Positions 17,426 through 27,555 are shown, numbered from the stretch's first letter. The stretch: 64,000 bases of DNA from Saprospiraceae bacterium (GCA_016713025.1 JADJPZ010000004.1:2232001-2296000); one strand, 5' to 3'. Notes: generated by a model not told the origin, from the letters alone. Numbers and translations are program-made.

Positions 17426-19266
17426 TTTATAATATTTCAATATTTAATACAAAATTTTCTGTCAGGGTGGCTCCTGAAATTCAAAAAGGGGGGATAACCT
17501 TTATGCTGATAACTGCACTTACAGCTTTGCAAGGGCAGCAATACAAAGACTATATAGGCGCTGGCCACAATGTAGGAGTAAAAATCACAGCCAGTAGTCA
17601 ATCAAACGGAACTACTGCGGCAAAAACAATGGATGCTTCAGGTCTTGAAGCAAAAATATTGGACGCATCAAGATTTCTCGGTCAGGCTACCTTTGGTGCC
17701 ACAAATGGTCTCATAGATAGTGTTGCTTCTATGGGATATGAAGCCTGGATAGACAACCAATTTACCAAACCACCTCAGAGAATACTTCCTGAACTAACCA
17801 ATATATGGAGACAAATTCATTCACTTGATAGTACTGCCTTTGGACCATATTCTTTGCATTTTAATTATGCCTGGTGGCAGACAAATATGACTAATCAGGA
17901 TCTCCTGAGACAAAAAGTAGCTTATGCTCTCAGCCAGATTCTGGTCACATCTATCAATAGTGAATTGGGAACTTGGGGGGAGAGTGTTGCTTCGTATTAT
18001 GATATTTTTATAAATCATGCTTTTGGCAATTACAAGGATATTCTACTTGCAGTAACAAAACATCCGGCAATGGGTTATTACCTCAGTCACCTCAATAACC
18101 ACCCAGAAGACCCGGCAAACAATATACATCCTGATGAAAATTTTGCCAGAGAAATCATGCAACTGTTTACTATCGGCTTGTATCAACTCCGTCAGGATGG
18201 CACCAGAATGCTTGATGGCAATGGAAAACCTATTCCCACTTATAACAATAATGATATCAAACAGTTAGCAAGGGTTTTTACCGGATTGGGAGGCAGTCAG
18301 GTACTGAATATGATGTTTTGTCCAACTCAACCTGAATTTGGAACAGACATGTATTGCCTCGAAAAAACAAGCCCTATGAGAATGTTTGGATGGGCGCATC
18401 AGTCCGGATCCAAGTCCTTTTTAGGACATAATATAGCAGGTAGCAGTAGTTATACAGATGCTACAGCTATGGCGGAAGTAGACAATGCAGTTACCTTTCT
18501 TTTTAACCACCCTAATACAGCTCCTTTTGTATCCTACAGACTTATCCAAAGACTTGTCAAATCCAATCCTTCACCAGCTTATATAGGAAGAGTTTCTGCA
18601 ATATTCGCCAATAACGGTACGGGTGTCAGAGGTGATATGAAGGCAATCCTTAAGGCCATTTTATTGGACCCGGAGGCATCATCTTTGTCTGCGTACAGCG
18701 TACCATATGCATCCAAACTAAGAGAACCATTTACAAGATACACTCATATATCCAGGGCTTTTCAAACCCAATCTGATAAAAATCGGTATTGGAATAATGG
18801 TTTCAGCTATTTGAATGAAACCAGGCAGCATGTGATGGCATCTCCCACCGTATTTAATTTTTATCTACCTGACTTCGAGCCTGTAGGAGAGATGGATGAG
18901 TTAAATCTGGTAGCACCGGAATTTAAATTACACAATACTGCAACTGCTGTCGGATACATAAATTCAGTCCATGCCTGGATGTTTTGGAATTCTCTAATGT
19001 ACAGCTGGGAAGGCTCAGATGAAAATCCTGATGGGGTCAGATTAGTCACCAATGATTTGCAGGCAATTTGTGATGATACTGAAGTATTGATCAACAGATT
19101 GGATAAGCTTTTGACTCATGGTCAACTTACAGATCAGACCCGCCAACTTATGAGAAATGCCCTTAATCCTATGTATTGGACCTGGGACACTGAATGGAGA
19201 TATTGGCGCACCAGACTGGCTTTATACTTATTTATGATATCTCCGGATTACAATTGTGTAAAATAA
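17422..19266 (+). CDS. DUF1800 family exported protein
   Basis: The 614-residue protein contains DASRFLGQATFGATNGLID at about residue 78, NFAREIMQLFTIGLYQL, NDIKQLARVFTGLGG and, near the end, SPTVFNFYLPDFEP, all marks of DUF1800. The function is unknown; DUF1800 genes almost always precede a DUF1501 gene and both are exported, pointing to one envelope or extracellular complex. It overlaps the discoidin-like gene by four bases and is followed 29 bases later by DUF1501. The N-terminus has a hydrophobic stretch starting about residue 27. Confidence 0.9.
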   Translation: MIYNISIFNTKFSVRVAPEIQKGGITFMLITALTALQGQQYKDYIGAGHNVGVKITASSQSNGTTAAKTMDASGLEAKILDASRFLGQATFGATNGLIDSVASMGYEAWIDNQFTKPPQRILPELTNIWRQIHSLDSTAFGPYSLHFNYAWWQTNMTNQDLLRQKVAYALSQILVTSINSELGTWGESVASYYDIFINHAFGNYKDILLAVTKHPAMGYYLSHLNNHPEDPANNIHPDENFAREIMQLFTIGLYQLRQDGTRMLDGNGKPIPTYNNNDIKQLARVFTGLGGSQVLNMMFCPTQPEFGTDMYCLEKTSPMRMFGWAHQSGSKSFLGHNIAGSSSYTDATAMAEVDNAVTFLFNHPNTAPFVSYRLIQRLVKSNPSPAYIGRVSAIFANNGTGVRGDMKAILKAILLDPEASSLSAYSVPYASKLREPFTRYTHISRAFQTQSDKNRYWNNGFSYLNETRQHVMASPTVFNFYLPDFEPVGEMDELNLVAPEFKLHNTATAVGYINSVHAWMFWNSLMYSWEGSDENPDGVRLVTNDLQAICDDTEVLINRLDKLLTHGQLTDQTRQLMRNALNPMYWTWDTEWRYWRTRLALYLFMISPDYNCVK

Positions 19267-19295
19267 AATGATCAACCATTAATTATCAGCATCTT

Positions 19296-20729
19296 ATGGA
19301 TAATACAAAAATGACAGCACAATCGATTACACGAAGAAAATTTATCGGACAGGCCAGTTGTGTGGCTATAGGTGCAACTACTGTTTTCTCTACTCTATTC
19401 AATTTAAAAACAATGAATGCAGCTGCTTCATTCAATTCTGCAGTGGCAGGATCGAATGATTATAAAGCTTTGGTTTGCTTGCTGAATGCTGGAGGTATGG
19501 ACTCATATAACATGTTGGTACCCAGAAACAATGCTGCCTATAATGTATACAAAGCATCACGATCCAATATGGCTCTTAATCAAAATGTATTAAGGCCTAT
19601 CAATCCTATCATAAGTGATGGAAATCAATATGGATTACATCCATCAATGGTCAGGATGCAAGCAATGTTTGAAGCCGGAAAACTTGCATTTATTTCCAAT
19701 GTGGGTACACTTATCCACCCCATCACAAAGCAACAGTTTTATGCAGGATCCGTAGAGGTTCCTTTAGGCTTGTATTCTCACTCAGACCAGGTGATGCATT
19801 GGCAGACTGGTGTACCTCAGGCACGCGTAGCCAAAGGCTGGGGTGGCAAGATGGCGGACCTGATGATTTCTGCCAATCAAAATCAAAATGTATCTATGAA
19901 TATTTCACTCTCCGGTACAAATATATTTCAGACCGGAGAAAATTCTGTAGAATATTCTCTACACCCGGAGTATGGAAGTGTTGGCATCCTTGATTACGAT
20001 AATCAGGATTGGGTTTTTAATAAAATGAAAAGAGCGTCCATAGACGGTATGGTCAACCCATCGTATCAGGATGTATTCAAGAACACTTATAAGAAGACAA
20101 TAAAGACTTCTATCGATGGAAATACCATCCTGTCAAAAGTGCTCGAAAGTTCACCTACATTTACTGTACCCTTCACGCAGGATAGTGACTTAGCCAGAAG
20201 TTTTGAAATGATAGCCAAAACCATTGCAGGACGCGTACCACTCCAAATGAAAAGACAAATTTTCTTTATAGAATACGGAGGCTGGGATCACCATGACGAA
20301 TTACTTCAAAATCAGGCAGGTATGCTGGCTGAAGTAGATAATGCACTCTACCAGTTTAACGCTGCGCTCGAACAGTTAGGTGTGGCTGATAAAGTGACAA
20401 CATTTTCACTATCAGAATTTTCAAGAACACTAACATCAAACGGAAATGGAACAGATCATGCATGGGGAGGCAATGTATTTATCATGGGAGGCGCTGTGAA
20501 TGGAAAAAAAATCTACGGCCAATATCCTTCTTTGGCATTAGGAAATGCAAATCCGCTTGAAATTGGTGGCGGATCACTCATACCAACTACATCTGCAGAT
20601 AAATATTTTGCCGAATTGGCACTTTGGTATGGTGTACCATCATCAGAACTTGTGACTTTATTTCCAAATATCGGAAATTTTTACAACCCCATGTCCGGGC
20701 AATATCCTATTGGATTTTTAAATTCATAG
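19296..20729 (+). CDS. DUF1501 family protein with Tat signal
   Basis: A 477-residue protein with a twin-arginine signal (SITRRKFIGQASCVAIGA), so it is probably exported folded. The body contains VCLLNAGGMDSYNMLVP, HPITKQQFYAGS, SHSDQVMHWQTG and EYGGWDHHDELL, which resemble the metal-binding motifs of the alkaline-phosphatase/sulfatase-like superfamily to which DUF1501 belongs. The substrate is unknown. It is the last gene of the operon with DUF1800. Confidence 0.9.
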   Translation: MDNTKMTAQSITRRKFIGQASCVAIGATTVFSTLFNLKTMNAAASFNSAVAGSNDYKALVCLLNAGGMDSYNMLVPRNNAAYNVYKASRSNMALNQNVLRPINPIISDGNQYGLHPSMVRMQAMFEAGKLAFISNVGTLIHPITKQQFYAGSVEVPLGLYSHSDQVMHWQTGVPQARVAKGWGGKMADLMISANQNQNVSMNISLSGTNIFQTGENSVEYSLHPEYGSVGILDYDNQDWVFNKMKRASIDGMVNPSYQDVFKNTYKKTIKTSIDGNTILSKVLESSPTFTVPFTQDSDLARSFEMIAKTIAGRVPLQMKRQIFFIEYGGWDHHDELLQNQAGMLAEVDNALYQFNAALEQLGVADKVTTFSLSEFSRTLTSNGNGTDHAWGGNVFIMGGAVNGKKIYGQYPSLALGNANPLEIGGGSLIPTTSADKYFAELALWYGVPSSELVTLFPNIGNFYNPMSGQYPIGFLNS

Positions 20730-20924
20730 TTGATATCTAGTGAATTATTTTCTATCAAAACAACTTTTATGTTGAAGTTAATACACACTGATCTAGCTGC
20801 CATCAAATTTTTTTATTCAATTTGATTGGTAATTCTTTGCTTTATTTTTTGCATTTAGTCTTAAAAGTACTAATTTAGGTGAGAAATCAGCAGGTTTTTT
20901 AATTTGATTTATTAAACTTGATTT

Positions 20925-22418
20925 GTAACTATTCAGGTGTAAAAAGTATAAAAAATCATATGTAATAAATAGAAATATGTATATTTGTGCTTCACTTGAG
21001 AATGATAACAAAGAATTTCACTATAAAATTCAAAGTTATCGCAACCTTAGAGGACATATTAAAAGAATTGGAGCGGCTTCAATTGCGAGTTGCTTATCTT
21101 GAGAAAGAGTTAGCATTGCGTGATGAGAAGATCAAAAGTTTAGAGAATAGATTAAACTTAAATAGTACCAATAGTCATGTGGCACCATCCAAAGATCCCG
21201 TACAGATAAAGGCTTCAAAGCAAAGGAAGAAAGGTGGTAAAATAGGCGGACAAGATAATCACACTGGTAGTACCTTACACAAAAGTGATTTTGTTGACTA
21301 TGTTAAGACGCATGTTCCTGATGAATGTGTATGCGGTCAAACCCTCCAAAATGTTTGCTCTGAGATCTTTGACACAAGACAGGAATACGATATAGAGATA
21401 AGGCATATAATAACAGAACATCAGCGCCATATCAAAGTCTGTCCTTGTTGCAAGCAAACCAATATTGGTAACTACCCGATGCATATAAAGAGTGAGACCC
21501 AATATGGCCCTGCGATCAAAGCATTTTGTACGATGTTAAATGTAGAGTATAAAGTTCCTTATGAGAAGGTAGCAAATTTAACAAACGATTTATTTGGTCT
21601 GCCGATATCTAAAGGTAGTGTGTGTAATTTCATCACAAAAGGTTCGACATACTTAAAGGACTTTGAAGAAGAAATTAAACAAGCCTTACTTAAATCATCC
21701 GTATTGCACGCGGACGAGACTGGCATAATAGTAGATGTTTTATTGCATTGGATGCATGTATTGAGCACAGATAAATATACCTATTTGAGAGTGCACGCAA
21801 AGAGGGGAAGTCAGTCATTTGATGAAGTGATTGAAAAATATAGAGGGAACCTAATACATGATTTTTTTAAGAGCTATTTTGGCCTAAGTTCATCAAAACA
21901 CAATCCGTGTGGAGCACACATAACAAGAGAATTAGATTCATTAGTTGATTACCAATCACGATGGGCTCACAAATTTAAGGAACTTTACTATGAATTATTA
22001 CACCAAGACCATCATCACAATCAGTCGATAAAGCAACAAATATTCCAGAGATATAAAACTATACTAAATGAAGGGAAATTAGAAGAGCCCGAACCTAAAA
22101 GATCAGGTAAAAGAGGTCGGATGAAAAAATCAAAAGGACTAAATTTAATCCTAAGGCTAGAAGAATATATGCACCAAGTACTGGAATTTGCGTTTAATCC
22201 AATGATTCCATTTACAAACAACCAAGCTGAGAGAGATTTAAGACATTGTAAGATAAAGCAAAAAGTATCCGGATGTTTTAGATCACTAAATGGCGCACAA
22301 TGTTATGCAACTATCATGTCTGCAATCTCAACAATGAAAAAACAATCTTGCGATGTTTTTCAGTCATTAATCACACTATTCACATATGAAAATTTGACCT
22401 TAAGTCCTGAATAGTTAC
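20925..22418 (+). mobile_element. IS66-family insertion sequence, complete, with 8-base target duplication
   Basis: The 1,494-base element has perfect 13-base terminal repeats: GTAACTATTCAGG at 20925-20937 and its inverse at 22406-22418. Direct repeats CTTGATTT at 20917-20924 and 22419-22426 are the target duplication, of the eight bases expected for IS66. Only the large transposase is present; tnpA and tnpB are absent, as in the short ISBst12-like group. It lies between DUF1501 and the amylase gene without breaking either. Confidence 0.95.
21002..22414 (+). CDS. IS66-family transposase (TnpC type)
   Basis: A 470-residue DDE transposase with an N-terminal leucine-zipper-like coiled coil (LKELERLQLRVAYLEKELA), a zinc-finger segment (CVCGQTL... 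VCPCCKQTNIG), the catalytic LHADETGI block, and a C-terminal PFTNNQAERDLRHCKIKQKV containing the last acidic residue. Length and order are normal. I prefer the ATG at 21002 because the upstream GTG at 20987 lies inside a TAnnTTTG-like -7 element (20980-20987). The stop lies inside the right terminal repeat. Confidence 0.93.
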   Translation: MITKNFTIKFKVIATLEDILKELERLQLRVAYLEKELALRDEKIKSLENRLNLNSTNSHVAPSKDPVQIKASKQRKKGGKIGGQDNHTGSTLHKSDFVDYVKTHVPDECVCGQTLQNVCSEIFDTRQEYDIEIRHIITEHQRHIKVCPCCKQTNIGNYPMHIKSETQYGPAIKAFCTMLNVEYKVPYEKVANLTNDLFGLPISKGSVCNFITKGSTYLKDFEEEIKQALLKSSVLHADETGIIVDVLLHWMHVLSTDKYTYLRVHAKRGSQSFDEVIEKYRGNLIHDFFKSYFGLSSSKHNPCGAHITRELDSLVDYQSRWAHKFKELYYELLHQDHHHNQSIKQQIFQRYKTILNEGKLEEPEPKRSGKRGRMKKSKGLNLILRLEEYMHQVLEFAFNPMIPFTNNQAERDLRHCKIKQKVSGCFRSLNGAQCYATIMSAISTMKKQSCDVFQSLITLFTYENLTLSPE

Positions 22419-22547
22419 CTTGATTTTTTATTTTTTTCAAGCTAATTGTCCTAAAGACACCTTATTTTATTTCAATCTTTTTGTACTTTCGAAAAATGTA
22501 TTAGTTTTAGGCAAAATTTGTTTCAAATCATCAGTTGTCCTAAAAAT

Positions 22548-23939
22548 ATGTATATGAGAGCTTCGTGGTTTTTTCCCTTGGTCGTTATGTCATTATTTCT
22601 TATTACGTCATGTAAATCAGGATCAGAAAAGGCAACAAATATCACCAAAACAGAAAATATGTCAAATTTCGAATTGCCTGAATGGGCTAAAAATGCCAAT
22701 ATTTACGAAGTCAATGTCAGGCAATACACACCTGAAGGCACTTTTAATTCATTTAAAAATCATCTGCCACGACTTAAAGAAATGGGTGTGGATATTTTGT
22801 GGTTTATGCCTATATTCCCGATAAGTGAGACCAAAAAGAAAGGGAGTCTTGGTAGCTATTATGCAGTATCAGATTTTAGAACAACCAACCCCAAGTTTGG
22901 AACTATAACTGAATTTAAGGCCGTAATCGATGAAGCACACCAGCTTGGTATGAAGGTGATCCTGGATTGGGTGCCCAATCATACAGGTTGGGATCATGTA
23001 TGGATAAAAAATCATCCCGACTACTATACCAAAGACTCTACGGGTAACATCATAGATCCGCTCAATGAACATGGTCAATCTATGGGATGGACTGACGTTG
23101 CGGATCTGGATTATAATAATCAAAACATGAGAAAAAATGCTGTAGAAGACATGTTATTCTGGATCAGGGACTATAAAATCGATGGATTTCGGCATGATAT
23201 GGCACTTTTAGTACCTTTGGATTTCTGGTTGGAAACAACTCATCAGCTCAAAGCAGCCAAACCGGACTTGTTTATGCTTGCTGAATCAGAAGTACATGAC
23301 CATCTCAATCGAGACTGTTTTCATGCTATATATGGATGGAGTTTACATCACACACTCAATGATATAGCAAAAGGCAAAAAGAGAGCTTCGGCTATCGATG
23401 AGTGGTATCAACATGAAAGACCAAAAGCTCAGAAAGGATTGTATATGCATTTTATATCCAATCATGATGAGAATTCTTGGTCGGGCTCTGAGATAGAAAG
23501 AATGGGTGAAGCGCATAAAGCCTTTGCTGTCTTGGTCAATACCATTGATGGCATCCCGCTTACCTATAGCGGTCAGGAAGAACCGATGCCCAAGAGACTT
23601 GAATTTTTTGAAAAAGATGATATAGGTTTTAAGGATTATGCTTATGCTGATTTTTATAAAACCCTTAATAAACTCAAGCACGATAATCCTGCATTGTGGA
23701 ATGCGGCGTATGGCGGCAAGTTACAGCGAATTATGCATGATGAAGATGTGTATGCATTTTTGAGAGAGAAAGATGGAAATAAAATATTCGTCATCATCAA
23801 TCTCAGTAAACATAAACAATTTGTTATTTCTGATGTAAACATATCAGGTACTGAAGTTTTCAGCAATAGTAAAAAAGAAATCAAGGCCGGAGATAAAGTC
23901 GAACTTGCACCTTGGTCATATCTGGTAGTCAAATCATAA
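22548..23939 (+). CDS. GH13 alpha-amylase family lipoprotein
   Basis: A protein of about 463 residues. The ATG at 22548 (or 22554) gives a lipoprotein signal, LVVMSLFLITSCKSG, so I reject the longer TTG start at 22518. GH13 motifs are complete: DWVPNHTG (region I), DGFRHDMA with the nucleophile Asp, MLAESE with the acid/base Glu and FISNHDENSW with the third acidic residue. It likely cleaves alpha-glucans or maltodextrins at the cell surface or in the periplasm. The MFS permease starts 21 bases downstream. The IS66 lies about 130 bases upstream and may have changed its regulation. Confidence 0.92.
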   Translation: MYMRASWFFPLVVMSLFLITSCKSGSEKATNITKTENMSNFELPEWAKNANIYEVNVRQYTPEGTFNSFKNHLPRLKEMGVDILWFMPIFPISETKKKGSLGSYYAVSDFRTTNPKFGTITEFKAVIDEAHQLGMKVILDWVPNHTGWDHVWIKNHPDYYTKDSTGNIIDPLNEHGQSMGWTDVADLDYNNQNMRKNAVEDMLFWIRDYKIDGFRHDMALLVPLDFWLETTHQLKAAKPDLFMLAESEVHDHLNRDCFHAIYGWSLHHTLNDIAKGKKRASAIDEWYQHERPKAQKGLYMHFISNHDENSWSGSEIERMGEAHKAFAVLVNTIDGIPLTYSGQEEPMPKRLEFFEKDDIGFKDYAYADFYKTLNKLKHDNPALWNAAYGGKLQRIMHDEDVYAFLREKDGNKIFVIINLSKHKQFVISDVNISGTEVFSNSKKEIKAGDKVELAPWSYLVVKS

Positions 23940-23960
23940 TAATAAATAAAAACAAGCCAC

Positions 23961-25310
23961 ATGAAGAAGCCATTATTATCCAGTGCTGCCATATGGAATA
24001 TGTCCGTTGGTTTTCTTGGTATACAGGCAGGTTTTGCGCTGCAAAATGCCAACGCATCCAGAATTTTACAAACTCTTGGTGCCGATACCCACCAATTAGG
24101 TTGGTTCTGGTTGGTTGCTCCCATTACTGGTATGTTGGTCCAACCCCTGATCGGGCATTATTCAGATAAAACCTGGACAAAATTGGGCCGCAGGAAGCCT
24201 TATTTCCTGGTAGGTGCGATCATGGCATCTATTGGTCTCATGCTTATGCCAAATGCCGGCTTATTTACTGCATTCCTACCTGCCTTATGGGTAGGAGCAG
24301 GTATGCTCATGATCATGGATGCATCATTTAATGTTGCCATGGAGCCATTCAGAGCATTGGTGGCAGATAAATTATCAACAGATCAAAGAACGGCAGGCTT
24401 TGCCATTCAAACAGTATTGATTGGTCTTGGAGCTGTGATAGGTTCATGGTTGCCAACTATACTGGTGGATTGGTTCGGAGTTTCAGGTACTGCTCCTGAT
24501 GGTTCTGTTCCGGCTAATGTTATATATGCATTTGTAGCCGGAGCTTTGGTACTCTTAGCAGCTATACTCTGGACTATTTTTACGACATCAGAATACAGCC
24601 CGGAAGAGTTGGCGAATTTTGATGATGCCGGCGAAGAGCATGATAATATTTCTACTTCAAATGTCATCACAGCGATAGTGAATGATTTTAGCAAGATGCC
24701 TGAGGCGATGAAGCAATTGGGTTTAGTGCAGTTTTGCTCCTGGTTTGCACTTTTTGGTATGTGGGTATATAGTACCCCAGCCATCGCCGAGCATGTTTAT
24801 GGACTTGCAGCCAATGATACGACTTCCCCTCTATATCAGGAGGCTGGTAATAAAGTAGGTTATATTTTTGGTATTTATAACTTAGTATCTGCCATTTATG
24901 CATTTTTACTCCCGTCCATAGCTGCAAAAATTGGAAGGAAATATACCCATTCTCTATCCTTGGTTGCTGGTGGTTTAGGACTCATTTCAATTTATTTTAT
25001 TGGAAATCCCGATCATCTGGTATATTCGATGATAGGTGTTGGAATGGCTTGGGCAAGTATTCTGGCTATGCCTTATGCTATGTTGGCAGGATCAATTCCT
25101 GCTCACAAAATGGGAATATACATGGGGATTTTCAACTTTTTCATCACGATACCGCAAATTACTAATGGATTGTTTGGAGGCCCTATATTACACAATTTGT
25201 ATGGAGATCATGCCATCTTTGCATTAGTGATGTCCGGTGTATTTATGATATTAGGTGCTTTAGCGTCCACATTTGTTAAGGATCACGATGACCCTGCATT
25301 GAAGAGATAA
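23961..25310 (+). CDS. MFS sugar transporter (SLC45/GPH-like, maltose type)
   Basis: A 449-residue protein with 12 membrane segments. GHYSDKTWTKLGRRKPYFLV between segments 2 and 3 is the signature loop seen in sugar:cation symporters of the GPH/SLC45 type, and the N-terminus (NMSVGFLGIQAGFALQNANASR) is typical of MFS proteins beside amylases and glucosidases in Bacteroidota. It follows the GH13 gene directly, so uptake of maltose or maltodextrin is a reasonable inference. Confidence 0.87.
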   Translation: MKKPLLSSAAIWNMSVGFLGIQAGFALQNANASRILQTLGADTHQLGWFWLVAPITGMLVQPLIGHYSDKTWTKLGRRKPYFLVGAIMASIGLMLMPNAGLFTAFLPALWVGAGMLMIMDASFNVAMEPFRALVADKLSTDQRTAGFAIQTVLIGLGAVIGSWLPTILVDWFGVSGTAPDGSVPANVIYAFVAGALVLLAAILWTIFTTSEYSPEELANFDDAGEEHDNISTSNVITAIVNDFSKMPEAMKQLGLVQFCSWFALFGMWVYSTPAIAEHVYGLAANDTTSPLYQEAGNKVGYIFGIYNLVSAIYAFLLPSIAAKIGRKYTHSLSLVAGGLGLISIYFIGNPDHLVYSMIGVGMAWASILAMPYAMLAGSIPAHKMGIYMGIFNFFITIPQITNGLFGGPILHNLYGDHAIFALVMSGVFMILGALASTFVKDHDDPALKR

Positions 25311-25333
25311 TCAAAATTTTATACATTAAAAGT

Positions 25334-26757
25334 CAATGTCATTAACTTAAGAGAAATAATAGGCAAAGATATAGAAAAGTAATATATTTGCACTATCCTA
25401 TAGTAATAGGGGAAGTATTAAATGTAACACCATTAATTGACAACCTTGACATAACTTTAAAACATATAGATCATGAGCACTTTAAATGCGAACATAAGGG
25501 CGACAAAACGTCCTTTACAAGGGATAGAGTGTTCACTATCAAGAACTTAATAATATTTTTCTTGACACAACTGCAACGATCGATACGGAGAGAGCTCTTG
25601 GATTTTATAGAAGCGATAAGAGAAAACCGGGCAGATTTGGCAGGAGTCAGTGCCGCAGCTTTTAGTAAAGCCCGAAAAAAGTTAAAATATACCGCGTTTG
25701 TTGAGTTGAACGACGTTTACGTAACTAATCACTATAGGCTATCTGAAAACGTCTTGATTTGGAAAGATCATCGTTTATTTGCAGTAGATGGCTCAACAGC
25801 TGAGGTACCCAACTCTAAGGAGATGATCAATCTATGGGGCACATTTAAGCAAAGAGAAGATGGGAAGAAGATATGTATGTCACGAGCAATTCAAGTTTTT
25901 GATGTGCTTAATAAATTGACTATAAAGAGTGATATCGATAGCATTAATAAATCAGAGAGTGAATTATTTTGGAAAATGTTGCCACAATTAGCCAACTATC
26001 CCAAGCTAGAAACTCATGTAGATTTATATATATTTGACAGATATTACGCTTCACATGAACTGATATTCTATCTAGATTCGATCAATAAAGAATTTTGTTT
26101 TCGCATGAAGAAAAACTGGTGGAAAGTATCGGAATCATTTTATAACAGTGGGGAAAAGAGTAGGATTGTAACATTAACATTGCCAGCAAAATATAAGGAA
26201 AGAGCCAATGAATTGGGTATCATTCATAGGTCCATCAAAGTTAGATTGGTAAGAATTGAGCTTGAAAGTGGAGAAACAGAAATACTACTTACCAGCTTAG
26301 TAGATGAGCAGGATGTGACCATAGAAGATCTTAAGGAGCTGTATGGGCTAAGGTGGCCTGTAGAAACCACTTATCGCCATTTAAAACATAAAGTCAAATT
26401 AGAAAACTTCAGCGGAAAATCAGAGAATGGTATAAAACAAGACTTCTTTGTCAAAATAATGATACTAAATATTGCCGTTTCAGTTGCCAATCCAGTAGAT
26501 GATCTATTAAGGCAACAACCCAAAGAAAAATTTACTCATCAAGTAAATCTCACAAACGTCATAGGTGCATTAAAAAAGGGTGTCGTTGATTGGTTTATAA
26601 GAGGTAGAATAAAAGAATCAATCAATTCAATCATAGAATTCTTGCTTAAAACAACTGAACCTATAAGAAAAGGGCGAAAATTTCCACGACCTAAAATCCC
26701 CAAAACAAAATATCATAGAATTTATGCCCAGGTTTAGCCTTAAGTTAATGACATTGA
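25334..26757 (+). mobile_element. IS4-family insertion sequence, complete, with target duplication
   Basis: About 1,424 bases with perfect 18-base terminal inverted repeats (25334-25351 against 26739-26756; 19 if the flanking T and A are included). ATTAAAAGT occurs directly on both sides (25325-25333 and 26758-26766), an 8- to 9-base duplication depending on where the end is set. It sits just after the MFS gene and before a decayed methyltransferase gene. Confidence 0.93.
25388..26737 (+). CDS. IS4-family transposase
   Basis: A 449-residue DDE transposase. LFAVDGSTAEVPN carries the first Asp, IFDRYYAS the second, and YGLRWPVETTYRHLK fits the IS4 Y-(2)-R-(3)-E-(6)-K signature exactly. The TTG start overlaps a TATATTTG sequence (25383-25390) that looks like a -7 promoter box, so either the box is spurious or the true start is a little downstream; no in-frame ATG lies nearby. 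The gene is intact and the element may be active. Confidence 0.92.
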   Translation: MHYPIVIGEVLNVTPLIDNLDITLKHIDHEHFKCEHKGDKTSFTRDRVFTIKNLIIFFLTQLQRSIRRELLDFIEAIRENRADLAGVSAAAFSKARKKLKYTAFVELNDVYVTNHYRLSENVLIWKDHRLFAVDGSTAEVPNSKEMINLWGTFKQREDGKKICMSRAIQVFDVLNKLTIKSDIDSINKSESELFWKMLPQLANYPKLETHVDLYIFDRYYASHELIFYLDSINKEFCFRMKKNWWKVSESFYNSGEKSRIVTLTLPAKYKERANELGIIHRSIKVRLVRIELESGETEILLTSLVDEQDVTIEDLKELYGLRWPVETTYRHLKHKVKLENFSGKSENGIKQDFFVKIMILNIAVSVANPVDDLLRQQPKEKFTHQVNLTNVIGALKKGVVDWFIRGRIKESINSIIEFLLKTTEPIRKGRKFPRPKIPKTKYHRIYAQV

Positions 26758-26786
26758 ATTAAAAGTAAGCTATTCAAATTTTTCTG

Positions 26787-27511
26787 ATGCTCAAATTACT
26801 TCAAAAAACAAAAGGTTTATTTTTTAAATGGATGCTGCATACCCTCTTTTCTCTTTTAGAAAGACCCATGGCTACGTTTTCAAATATTATAAGGCTATCT
26901 AAATGGGTGCACCAGCATCATAATTTATCATTTAATGATTTCTATAGTTCGGAGCGGGTATGAGCTAAAAGGAATGAATTGTACAAATACATTATTACAA
27001 AGGAACAATTGCAAAAGATGGTTTTCGTTACCTGGAGTTTGGAGTTGCCAATGGAGGTTCTTTCCGATGGTGGGTTGACCAAATAAAATCTCAGGATGTA
27101 ATATTTTATGGCTTTGATACATTCACAGGATTGCCTGAAGATGGGGGACATTTCAAAAAAGGAGATATGTCTAATGGAAATAATCCTCCTATTATCGACA
27201 ATGATCAGCGTCATCATTTTTTTCAAGGACTTTTCCAACAAACTTTACCGGGATTTATATCTACTCATAGACATGATTTGAATAAAAGGCTTGTAATACA
27301 CATGGACGCAGATCTGTTTTCGTCCACATTGTATGTACTGACATCTCTGGCACCATTTCTGAAATCAGGAGACATCATCATCTTCGATGAGTTTAATGTG
27401 CCAAATCACGAATTCCTTGCATTCGAATCTTTTATAAATTCATATTATTTCGAATATGAAGTATTAGGGGCAGTAAATAATTACTATAATCTGGCGGTAA
27501 AAATCAAATAA
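26787..27511 (+). pseudogene. TylF-like class I SAM-dependent methyltransferase, broken
   Basis: The frame from the ATG at 26787 reads MLKLLQKTKGLFF... FYSSERV, meets a TGA at 26961, and continues in phase with AKRNELYKYIITKEQLQ. One A is missing from the four-A run at 27013-27016; restoring it joins to KDGFRYLEFGVANGGSFRWW (SAM-binding motif), YGFDTFTGLPED, and IHMDADLFSSTLYVLTSL... IIIFDEF, a TylF/macrocin O-methyltransferase pattern. The reconstructed length is about 241 residues. The in-frame stop (probably a former Trp codon) suggests a true pseudogene. The IS4 element sits immediately upstream. Confidence 0.72.
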
Positions 27512-27555
27512 ACTGATTTTAGGTAATTTTTGAAAGAAAATGGAAGAACTTTTCC

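Noticed and set aside
20925..26757. A composite transposon carrying the amylase and MFS genes
   Set aside because: The flanking elements are IS66 and IS4, unrelated in ends and transposase, each with its own target duplication, so they inserted independently.
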